From: Flavobacteriaceae bacterium
GTDB lineage: Bacteria > Bacteroidota > Bacteroidia > Flavobacteriales > Flavobacteriaceae
Direction: 5' to 3'
NCBI GenBank assembly: GCA_030834365.1
Contig: JAURFJ010000014.1
Span: 1-18,947 of the forward strand
DNA length: 18,947 nt
The position numbers and the translations under genes were made by a program. Positions 6,905-13,239 of this stretch are shown in pieces. Below the pieces are notes generated by a model. The model saw only the letters and a list, made by a program, of their open reading frames with translations. It did no database searches and was not told the DNA's origin. The number at the start of each line of letters is the position of its first letter. The stretch's first letter is position 1.

Positions 6905-7288
6905 TCAGGCTTTAATCGCCTGTAGAGCCAAGCGATAGCCGCTATAGGTCAACAGCAAACCGACAACAATGCTCATCCCGACATACAGCAGATATGCTGA
7001 AAATCCGTGCTTTTCGAGCAGCTTAAGGCTTTCCCAAGAGAGGGTTGAAAAGGTGGTAAAGCCTCCGCAAAATCCTGCAACCGCTAGCAAAAAAAGTGAA
7101 GACTGAGGATTTTTTGAGAACAAGGGTATAAAAAGACCGATCAAAAGGCAGCCAATCATGTTCGCACCGAAGGTCCCCCAATGAAATAAGGCGTTTGCGC
7201 GGTTAAAGAGCTGGGAGAGTAGAAAACGCGCCATGCTGCCCGCGCCTCCACCCGCAAAAACTAATAGATAGGGTAACCACTGCTTCAT
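6905..7288 (-). CDS. crcB: Fluoride efflux channel FluC/CrcB
   Basis: A 127-residue, four-helix inner-membrane protein of the Fluc family; these form dual-topology dimers that export fluoride. Diagnostic motifs are GGGAGSMARF (13-22), GTFGANMIGCLLIG (38-51, with the conserved pore Asn43) and GFCGGFTTFSTLSWE (72-86), which carries the phenylalanine and Na+-site signature. The length is normal. Its ATG overlaps the stop of the small upstream membrane-protein gene in an ATGA arrangement (4 bases), so translation is probably coupled. I see no fluoride riboswitch: there is no leader, because the gene sits inside the ilvE transcript. Expression is therefore probably constitutive. A single crcB copy fits a homodimer. 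Confidence 0.95.
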   Translation of the reverse strand: MKQWLPYLLVFAGGGAGSMARFLLSQLFNRANALFHWGTFGANMIGCLLIGLFIPLFSKNPQSSLFLLAVAGFCGGFTTFSTLSWESLKLLEKHGFSAYLLYVGMSIVVGLLLTYSGYRLALQAIKA

Positions 7289-7473
7289 GGGCGAAGCAGA
7301 GCTTTAAGCACGCTTAGCAGGGTCACAAAAGCAATAAAAGCGACGAGCACCCATCGGGCACCCTTAAAGTAGCGCTGATGCAGGGCCCTATCCTTCTTGT
7401 AGGCTAGTACAATTAGGCTAATAAAACCTACCGCAAAGAATGCGGCAAAAATGAGTTGACCCGTGCTAAACAT
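7285..7473 (-). CDS. Small two-helix membrane protein between ilvE and fluC
   Basis: A 62-residue protein with two hydrophobic helices, about residues 5-24 (QLIFAAFFAVGFISLIVLAY) and 41-57 (WVLVAFIAFVTLLSVLK). A basic, hydrophilic turn (KKDRALHQRYFKGAR) joins them. An upstream in-frame ATG at 7515 would add 14 hydrophilic residues inside ilvE; I chose 7473 because it starts directly with the first helix. It overlaps ilvE by 8 bases and fluC by 4, so it is bracketed by translational coupling on both sides. I recall similar short proteins in other Flavobacteria but know of no function. Membrane topology and the adjacent channel make an accessory role for FluC conceivable, but that is only inference from position. 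Confidence 0.72.
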   Translation of the reverse strand: MFSTGQLIFAAFFAVGFISLIVLAYKKDRALHQRYFKGARWVLVAFIAFVTLLSVLKALLRP

Positions 7474-8521
7474 CGGCGTTGATTCGGTATCTCCACTGAT
7501 GAATATCCTCGGCACGGTTGCGTTGTATGTCGGTAATGGCCTTTTTCAAACGTGCACCATAGGCGTCATCGACTGCATCGAGCTCGTAATTCACTCCCCG
7601 GTAACCGAAACTTTTGATTTCACTGACTACAGCCGCCGTTCCGGCACCAAATAGCTCAAGCAGTTTACCGTTTTCGAATCCATCGAGTAATTCTTGTACG
7701 GCTATTGCTCGTTCTTCAATAGGAATATTAAGGTCATGACAAAGTTGTATCATGCTCTTTCTTGTGATACCGTCTAAAATGGTATCCGATACTGGGCTGG
7801 TTACTAAGGTATCCTCAAAGCGGACGAAGATATTCATGGTTCCGGCCTCTTCAAGATACTTATGCGTTAAGGCATCTGTCCAGATAACCTGCTGATATCC
7901 TTCAGCTTTAGCTAGCTCGGTGGGGTAGAATTGACCTCCGTAATTTCCGGCTGCCTTGGCATATCCGAATCCACCCGGAGCAGCCCTAGAAAAGTGTTCT
8001 TCAATTTTAACCGCAATAGCATCACTGAAGTAAGAAGCTACTGGGGCACAAATGATACAGAAACGGTATTCTAAAGAGGGATTGGCTTTGATAGCAGGTT
8101 CGGTAGCAAACACGAAGGGCCTAACGTATAGTGAGCTTCCTTCATCTTCAGGGATCCAATTCTTTTCAAGAGCAATCAGGTGATTTAAAGCCTCTAAAAA
8201 TTGACTTTCGTCTATCATTGGAATCGCCAAGCGTTCACAAGAGCGGTTGAATCGTTTTATGTTTTGGTCTGGTCTGAATAAAAAGGCATTATTGTCTTTG
8301 TCTTTGTAGGCCTTCATCCCCTCGAACAACGCTTGGCCGTAGTGAAATACGCTAGAAGAGGGGTCCATGCTCATTGGCCCATAAGGAACAATCTCTGGTA
8401 CAGACCATGCACCATTTTTGAAATCAGCAATCACCATATGATCCGTAAACAGAGAACCAAATGCTTGGGTTTTGTAGTCTACAGCTCCTAATCGCGTCTG
8501 CGCTGCCTTTGTGATTTTCAT
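7466..8521 (-). CDS. ilvE: Branched-chain amino acid aminotransferase (fold-type IV PLP enzyme)
   Basis: Transfers the amino group between Leu/Ile/Val and 2-oxoglutarate, the last step of branched-chain amino acid synthesis and the first of their breakdown. The protein has 351 residues when started at 8519-8521 (MKITKAAQTR). An ATG at 8605 in the same frame would add 28 atypical residues and run into the divergent mnmD gene. The longer BCAT II subfamily is indicated by VFHYGQALFEGMKAY (58-72) and YVRPFVFATE (132-141). The PLP lysine is Lys189 in GYAKAAGNYGG, followed by EEAGTMNIF (224-232) and the cofactor phosphate site FGAGTAAVV (291-299). It leads a run of three overlapping genes ending with fluC. 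Confidence 0.95.
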   Translation of the reverse strand: MKITKAAQTRLGAVDYKTQAFGSLFTDHMVIADFKNGAWSVPEIVPYGPMSMDPSSSVFHYGQALFEGMKAYKDKDNNAFLFRPDQNIKRFNRSCERLAIPMIDESQFLEALNHLIALEKNWIPEDEGSSLYVRPFVFATEPAIKANPSLEYRFCIICAPVASYFSDAIAVKIEEHFSRAAPGGFGYAKAAGNYGGQFYPTELAKAEGYQQVIWTDALTHKYLEEAGTMNIFVRFEDTLVTSPVSDTILDGITRKSMIQLCHDLNIPIEERAIAVQELLDGFENGKLLELFGAGTAAVVSEIKSFGYRGVNYELDAVDDAYGARLKKAITDIQRNRAEDIHQWRYRINADV

Positions 8522-8567
8522 AAAACCAGATTTTAAGCGTAAAAATACGAGTTCTTCCTTTACATTT

Positions 8568-9245
8568 ATGCTTGTGAAAGTGGAGATTCTCACTACAGCT
8601 GACAACAGTAAAACGCTTCATTTACCTGAGCTCGATGAACAGTATCATTCGAAGCACGGGGCACTTACAGAAGCTGAGCACGTTTATATTAAGGCCGGAT
8701 TGCAGCACCGCTTAGTGTCCACTGCTTATTCTGGCGACTTAAATGTATTTGAGCTGGGCTTTGGAACGGGCATGAATGCGGCACTTACAGCCACGTATCT
8801 TGCTGATCACCCTGAAATCAACTGCAACTACACGGTTATAGATCCGTTTATTTTATCTGCTCAACAGTACAGTCTCTTTTGTGAAGAATCATGGGCACTT
8901 AAGGCTCCCTTCACTGCTTTGCATGAAGCACCGTGGGGTGAGACCGTTGCCATTAGTCCAAATTTCAGTCTGTTAAAAATTCATACCACTTTTGAAGACT
9001 TTCGTGCCCAAAAGGGGGTCGATTTAGTGTTTTACGATGCTTTTGGGCCCCGCGTTCAGGCACAGTTGTGGGAATCGTGGGCACTTCAAAAGTGTGCCGA
9101 TATGATGAATCCAGAAGGGGTATGGGTGAGCTATTGCGCCAAGGGCTCAGTTAGAAGGGGGCTTCAAGAAGCAGGTTTGTCTGTTGAACGTTTACCGGGC
9201 CCACCTGGCAAGCGAGAACTATTAAGGGCAACCAAAATACACTAA
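8568..9245 (+). CDS. mnmD: tRNA 5-methylaminomethyl-2-thiouridine methyltransferase, stand-alone MnmD
   Basis: A SAM-dependent methyltransferase that makes the last methylation step of mnm5s2U at the wobble position of certain tRNAs. The 225-residue protein matches only the methyltransferase (DUF752) half of E. coli MnmC; the FAD-dependent oxidase half is absent, as in many bacteria with separate MnmD proteins. The SAM motif FELGFGTGMNA is at 61-71, VIDPF at 90-94, FYDAFGPR at 155-162 and LPGPPGKREL at 209-218. The start at 8568 (MLVKVEILTT) is preferred over an in-frame ATG at 8511, which would overlap ilvE. The 46-base gap to ilvE must carry both divergent promoters. The SDR gene follows one base after its stop. 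Confidence 0.92.
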   Translation: MLVKVEILTTADNSKTLHLPELDEQYHSKHGALTEAEHVYIKAGLQHRLVSTAYSGDLNVFELGFGTGMNAALTATYLADHPEINCNYTVIDPFILSAQQYSLFCEESWALKAPFTALHEAPWGETVAISPNFSLLKIHTTFEDFRAQKGVDLVFYDAFGPRVQAQLWESWALQKCADMMNPEGVWVSYCAKGSVRRGLQEAGLSVERLPGPPGKRELLRATKIH

Positions 9246-9246
9246 A

Positions 9247-10155
9247 ATGAAGGTTTTACTAACAGGAGCCACAGGCTTGGTCGGATCGCATATCGTTAAG
9301 CTCTTGTCAGAACGAGGCGTTTCGATTAATTATTTTACCCGAACACTTAAACCTACTGCTCTTGAGGGCGGCAGCGCTTTTCTCTGGAATCCAGATCGCT
9401 TAGAATGGGATGCTCAAGCCATAGAAGGGGTGACCCATGTAATTAATTTGGCCGGTGCCTCTATAGCCGAACGCTGGACGCCCGCCTATAAAGAGGAAGT
9501 CGTACGCAGCCGTGTCAACAGTCTTAAAACCCTTAAACTAGCCTTGGAACAACACCCACAGCACGGCAATGTGCGCGTTTTGTCAGCTTCTGCCATTGGA
9601 TGTTATGCTTCAGATCATGAGGTTCAGCACGGGGAACAGAGCGCGCATTTAGGTAACGGTTTTTTAGCCGATGTGGTTCAATTGTGGGAGGAGGCCGCCA
9701 AAGCCTTACTTCCGGTAACTCATTCGCTATGTCTTTTGCGCATTGGGATAGTACTTGATCGCGATCAAGGCGCTTTACCGAAGTTAATGACCCCTATAAA
9801 GTGGGGAATGGGCGCGCCGCTGGGCAGTGGAAGGCAATGGCAATCGTGGATTCACATTGATGACCTTACTCGACTGTTTGTGTACCTGCTCGACCATGAC
9901 CTAGGACCAATTGTAAACGCTGTGGCACTGAATGCATTGAGGCAGAACGAACTGACAACCTTAATCGCCTCAACCCTGAATAAGCCATTGTGGTTACCTG
10001 CTATCCCTGAATGGGTTTTAAGGCTAATGCTAGGAGAAATGTCAGCAGTGGTACTTCAGTCTCAGCATGTGGTGTCAACAGCAATAGCGGGTTCAGACTT
10101 TAAATTTCAGTTTAATTCGGCCAAAGAGGCTTTGGTAGAACTGCTCACGCACTAA
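9247..10155 (+). CDS. TIGR01777-type epimerase / SDR family protein (YfcH-like)
   Basis: A 302-residue extended short-chain dehydrogenase/reductase-type protein. The NAD(P)-binding GATGLVG is at residues 7-13. The family-specific segment NLAGASIAERWTPAYK (67-82) is followed by VVRSRVNSLKTL. SASAIGCY (113-120) holds the position of the SDR Ser/Tyr pair with Tyr120, and GSGRQWQSWIHIDDL (193-207) is a hallmark. The C-terminal DUF1731 region is WLPAIPEWVLRLMLGEMS (249-266). Together these identify the YfcH/SDR39U1 group, whose physiological substrate is not settled. It starts one base after the mnmD stop, so the two are presumably co-transcribed. Fold-level confidence is high and reaction-level confidence is low. 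Confidence 0.92.
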   Translation: MKVLLTGATGLVGSHIVKLLSERGVSINYFTRTLKPTALEGGSAFLWNPDRLEWDAQAIEGVTHVINLAGASIAERWTPAYKEEVVRSRVNSLKTLKLALEQHPQHGNVRVLSASAIGCYASDHEVQHGEQSAHLGNGFLADVVQLWEEAAKALLPVTHSLCLLRIGIVLDRDQGALPKLMTPIKWGMGAPLGSGRQWQSWIHIDDLTRLFVYLLDHDLGPIVNAVALNALRQNELTTLIASTLNKPLWLPAIPEWVLRLMLGEMSAVVLQSQHVVSTAIAGSDFKFQFNSAKEALVELLTH

Positions 10156-10156
10156 G

Positions 10157-10203
10157 TGACATTTTGACATCAGCGGTTTGTGTGGCAGTAAATTTGATAG
10201 GAT
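10157..10203 (+). promoter_or_regulatory. Probable promoter of grpE-dnaJ (Bacteroidota type)
   Basis: TAAATTTG at 10189-10196 exactly fits the Bacteroidota -7 consensus TAnnTTTG. TTTG at 10163-10166 lies 22 bases upstream as a possible -33 element, at the long end of the usual spacing. Transcription would then start near 10203, about 30 bases before the grpE ATG. The hexamer TGACAT occurs twice, at 10157-10162 and 10165-10170, the second copy overlapping the -33 region; it could be an operator, but this is a guess. No CIRCE inverted repeat (TTAGCACTC-N9-GAGTGCTAA) and no sigma-32-like element is present. Confidence 0.6.
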
Positions 10204-10234
10204 AAAGGCGTTCGCCCTAAAGAATGAAAATAAT

Positions 10235-10798
10235 ATGAGCAAAAAGAATACAAAAGCCAAGCAAGAAGCATCACAGGCAGAAGATAGTGGGTTAGACCAA
10301 GCCCAAGTGGTAAATGAGCCTGAAACTGCAGCTAAAGACGAAAGCCAGTCAGCGGACCCAACTACAGAAGATTTACTCGCGCAAGAAAAAGATAAATTTT
10401 TAAGGCTATTTGCAGAGTTTGAGAATTACAAAAAGCGTACGACTAAAGAACGCATCGACTTGTTTAAGACTGCCGGAAGAGAAGTGATTAGCTCTATGTT
10501 GCCTGTAATTGATGATTTTGAACGCGCCTTAGCTGAGCTTCAAAAGCAAGAGCAGACAGAACACGCAGAGGGTATTCAACTCATTTACAATAAGCTAGTC
10601 GAAACATTAAAAGCTAAAGGACTTACCGTAGTTGAGGTAGCCGTTGGAGACGCGTTCGACTCAGAACTTCACGAAGCGATTACGCAGATAAAAGCTCCTG
10701 ACGAATCACTTGTGGGTAAGATTATTGACACGGTTGAAAAGGGTTACAAACTCGGAGATCAGATTATTCGTCACCCCAAAGTGGTGGTAGGAAATTAA
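10235..10798 (+). CDS. grpE: Nucleotide exchange factor GrpE
   Basis: Releases ADP from DnaK in the DnaK-DnaJ-GrpE chaperone cycle; cytoplasmic dimer. The protein has 187 residues when started at 10235 (MSKKNTKAKQ). An in-frame ATG at 10178 would lie ahead of the promoter -7 box and add 19 atypical residues, so it is rejected. An acidic, disordered N-terminus (1-45) is followed by the long dimerisation helix (about 47-85, with FLRLFAEFENYKKRT) and a four-helix region with MLPVIDDFERAL (88-99). The C-terminal beta wing holds the family signature: FDSELHEAI (141-149), then VEKGYKLGDQIIRHPKVVV (167-185). dnaJ starts 8 bases after its stop. DnaK itself is not in the window. Confidence 0.96.
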   Translation: MSKKNTKAKQEASQAEDSGLDQAQVVNEPETAAKDESQSADPTTEDLLAQEKDKFLRLFAEFENYKKRTTKERIDLFKTAGREVISSMLPVIDDFERALAELQKQEQTEHAEGIQLIYNKLVETLKAKGLTVVEVAVGDAFDSELHEAITQIKAPDESLVGKIIDTVEKGYKLGDQIIRHPKVVVGN

Positions 10799-10806
10799 GA
10801 AACTAG

Positions 10807-11919
10807 ATGAAAGAAGACTTTTACGAAATCCTAGGCATATCTAAAGGCGCTAGCGAAGCTGAAATCAAAAAGGCTTACCGCAAGAAAGCCATTGAATATC
10901 ACCCAGACAAGAATCCGGGTGACAGTTCAGCCGAAGAGCGGTTTAAAAAGGCTGCGGAGGCTTACGAAGTACTTTCGGATAAAGATAAACGGGCTCGTTA
11001 CGATCAGTTTGGCCATGCGGCTTTTGAGAATGGAGGAGGAGCCGGGTCTATGAATATGGATGACATATTCAGTCAATTCGGAGATATTTTTGGAAGTGCC
11101 TTCGGCGGAGGCTTTGGCGGCTTCTCAGGCTTTGGCTCTTCTACAGGAAGACGCGTAAAAGGAACCAACTTGCGTATTCAGATCACCCTTACTCTAGACG
11201 AGATTGCCGAAGGGGTAGAAAAGAAGGTGAAGGTGAAGCGAAAGGTTCAGGCTGACGGGGTAACTTATAAGAATTGCAGCAGCTGCAGCGGAACAGGGCA
11301 AGTCACCAAGATCACTAACACTATACTCGGGCGCATGCAGACAGCTGCTCCCTGTACAGCTTGTGCTGGGGCCGGACAAATACTTGATAAAAAGCCAGAC
11401 GGGGCCGATGCTCAGGGGTTAGTCACTAAAGAAGAGACGGTCTCTATTCAGATACCCGGTGGAGTAGAAGAGGGCATGCAGCTCAAAGTTTCTGGGAAGG
11501 GAAATGCTGCACCAGGTGAGGGTATCGCAGGAGATCTTATTGTTTCTATAAAGGAGTCTGCGCACCCTTCGCTGAAGCGCGAAGGTGACAATTTGCACTA
11601 CGATTTGAGAATTAGTTTTGCTGAAGCGGTACTAGGGGCTTCAAAAGAAATAGATGCTGTTGGAGGCAAAGTGCGCATCAAGGTCGATAAAGGAACACAG
11701 TCAGGAAAAGTGTTGCGCCTGCGCGGAAAGGGTATAAAGAGTCTAAACGGATACGGAAAGGGCGACCTTCTGGTACATGTACTAGTATGGACACCTCAGA
11801 AATTGAATGCAGAGCAGGAGGCCTTTTTTGAGGAGACCCTCAATGACAAGAATTTTATGCCCGACCCAAAAGCAGACGATAAATCTACTTTTGATCGCAT
11901 CAGAGACATATTCTCATAG
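10807..11919 (+). CDS. dnaJ: Chaperone DnaJ with a reduced (two-repeat) zinc finger
   Basis: Hsp40 co-chaperone that delivers clients to DnaK and stimulates its ATPase. The J domain spans 1-69 with the HPD tripeptide at 32-34. A Gly/Phe-rich linker covers about 70-118. The substrate-binding beta domains are about 119-156 and 191-345, with FAEAVLGASKEI and NGYGKGDLLV intact. The cysteine-rich region has only two CxxCxGxG repeats (CSSCSGTG at 157-164 and CTACAGAG at 183-190), whereas canonical DnaJ has four. By position these correspond to repeats 2 and 3, which form zinc site II; repeats 1 and 4 (site I) are missing with no frameshift. The total length of 370 residues is close to normal. I recall the same reduced finger in other Flavobacteriia. 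The gene is co-transcribed with grpE. Confidence 0.95.
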   Translation: MKEDFYEILGISKGASEAEIKKAYRKKAIEYHPDKNPGDSSAEERFKKAAEAYEVLSDKDKRARYDQFGHAAFENGGGAGSMNMDDIFSQFGDIFGSAFGGGFGGFSGFGSSTGRRVKGTNLRIQITLTLDEIAEGVEKKVKVKRKVQADGVTYKNCSSCSGTGQVTKITNTILGRMQTAAPCTACAGAGQILDKKPDGADAQGLVTKEETVSIQIPGGVEEGMQLKVSGKGNAAPGEGIAGDLIVSIKESAHPSLKREGDNLHYDLRISFAEAVLGASKEIDAVGGKVRIKVDKGTQSGKVLRLRGKGIKSLNGYGKGDLLVHVLVWTPQKLNAEQEAFFEETLNDKNFMPDPKADDKSTFDRIRDIFS

Positions 11920-11970
11920 ATTCATTTGTTGCTATTTAGGTTGAATTAAAAAAAAGTATATATTTACCAT

Positions 11971-12003
11971 TAGTATTGGTTCTATCAATACTATTTTCTT
12001 TTT
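11971..12003 (+). terminator. A/T-rich palindrome with T-tract after dnaJ
   Basis: TAGTATTG (11971-11978) pairs perfectly with CAATACTA (11986-11993) around a seven-base loop. It is followed by TTTTCTTTTT (11994-12003). The form is that of a weak intrinsic terminator for the grpE-dnaJ transcript. The perfect 8-base arms could instead be an operator for a dimeric regulator, or the start of the next transcript. TATATTTA at 11959-11966, one base from the -7 consensus, lies just upstream. Confidence 0.5.
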
Positions 12004-12016
12004 CATAGCAATTTTT

Positions 12017-12055
12017 CCCATCCTCGAGCTCTGTTTGAGGGTGGGTTTTGTATTT
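12017..12055 (+). terminator. Intrinsic terminator between dnaJ and the response-regulator gene
   Basis: CCCATCCTC (12017-12025) pairs with GAGGGTGGG (12037-12045) over nine positions, one a T-G wobble, around an 11-base loop. TTTTGTATTTT follows directly. This is the clearest plus-strand terminator in the window. Only about 23 bases separate it from the response-regulator ATG, so the downstream operon either depends on read-through or has a promoter overlapping this element. Confidence 0.82.
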
Positions 12056-12078
12056 TAAGGCCTATCTAATTCCTGTTC

Positions 12079-13239
12079 ATGCCACGTATTTTAATTATCG
12101 AAGACGAGGAAAGTATTCGCAAGGTACTTGTCAAAATCCTGCAAGAGTCGGATTCCACCCTAGAATGCATTACCGCCAAAGATGGCCAAGAAGGCATAGA
12201 ACTGCTCGCTCAAGACGACACGGTTGATTTGGTGTTTTGCGATATTAAAATGCCCAAAAAAGACGGAATAGATGTGCTTCATGCTTTTTCGGATCGCTTG
12301 GCAGAACTTCCATTTATAATGATCTCTGGCCATGGAGATATAGATACTGCAGTAGAGTGTATGCGTTTAGGAGCGTGTGATTACTTGTCAAAACCACCCG
12401 ATCTGAATCGCTTACTACTCACAGTTAAGAACGCCCTGGATCGTAAAAAACTCACCTCTGAAAACAAGCAGCTGAGACGCAAACTCAAGCAGTCTCAAGA
12501 AATGATCGGAGAAAGCCAGGCCCTAAGCACGGTAAAGGCCCTTATTGAAAAGGTAGCTCCTACTACCGCCCGCGTCTTGATCACCGGCCCTAATGGGTCG
12601 GGTAAAGAGTTAGTAGCTCGCTCTATTCATGAGCTAAGCGAGCGATCTAAAGCTGCTTTTGTTGAGGTAAACTGCGCTGCTATTCCCTCTGAGCTCATTG
12701 AAAGCGAGCTTTTTGGGCACGTTAAGGGTGCTTTTACCTCGGCTCACAAAGACCGTCCGGGTAAGTTTGAATCCGCTCACATGGGAACCCTTTTTTTAGA
12801 TGAAATAGGAGACATGTCATTGGCTGCACAAGCAAAAGTACTTCGCGTATTGCAAGAGCAGCGGTTAACTCGGGTAGGTTCTGATAAGCCCATCAACGTA
12901 GATGTTCGCGTTTTGGCCGCTACGAACAAAGACCTTCAAATGGCCATCGCTGAGGGAACTTTCAGAGAAGACCTCTACCATAGACTAAGTGTGATCAAGC
13001 TAGAAATACCCTCTTTGGAGCAGCGCAAAGAAGATATCCCGCTTCTAATTGCTCACTTCAATCAATTAATTGCGGCTGAACAGGGGTCGCGTTTGAAGCC
13101 GTTTGAAGATTCGGCAATACAGGCGCTAAAAGAAAAGAGGTATAAGGGCAACATACGTGAATTGCGAAATGTCGTTGAACGATTACTGATACTCTCTGGT
13201 GATGCCGTAACTTTAGGGGATGTTAAAAATTTCGTATGA
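12079..13239 (+). CDS. Sigma-54-dependent response regulator without a C-terminal DNA-binding domain
   Basis: An NtrC-like activator of 386 residues. The receiver domain spans about 1-122, with the acidic pair Glu8/Asp9, phospho-acceptor Asp55 (FCDIKMP), Ser83 and Lys105. The AAA+ domain spans about 143-375, with Walker A GPNGSGKE (170-177), Walker B LFLDEIGD (238-245), and the arginine region FREDLYHRL (295-303). The sigma-54-contacting loop reads GAFTSA (217-222) instead of GAFTGA, and the usual WPGN before the last helix reads YKGN (355-358). The protein stops ten or so residues after the AAA+ lid (TLGDVKNFV). The Fis-type helix-turn-helix present in typical ~450-residue members is absent. 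No partner histidine kinase is adjacent. The stop overlaps the next gene's ATG (ATGA), so it is translationally coupled to the peptidase. The phosphorylation signal and targets are unknown. Confidence 0.94.
   Translation: MPRILIIEDEESIRKVLVKILQESDSTLECITAKDGQEGIELLAQDDTVDLVFCDIKMPKKDGIDVLHAFSDRLAELPFIMISGHGDIDTAVECMRLGACDYLSKPPDLNRLLLTVKNALDRKKLTSENKQLRRKLKQSQEMIGESQALSTVKALIEKVAPTTARVLITGPNGSGKELVARSIHELSERSKAAFVEVNCAAIPSELIESELFGHVKGAFTSAHKDRPGKFESAHMGTLFLDEIGDMSLAAQAKVLRVLQEQRLTRVGSDKPINVDVRVLAATNKDLQMAIAEGTFREDLYHRLSVIKLEIPSLEQRKEDIPLLIAHFNQLIAAEQGSRLKPFEDSAIQALKEKRYKGNIRELRNVVERLLILSGDAVTLGDVKNFV

Noticed and set aside
8539..8550. Small inverted repeat CGTA-N4-TACG between ilvE and mnmD
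   Set aside because: Only four base pairs around an A-rich loop; expected by chance and not stable.
8522..8605. Longer ilvE start overlapping the divergent mnmD
   Set aside because: The extra 28 residues do not resemble the family N-terminus, and the ATG at 8521 gives the normal length.
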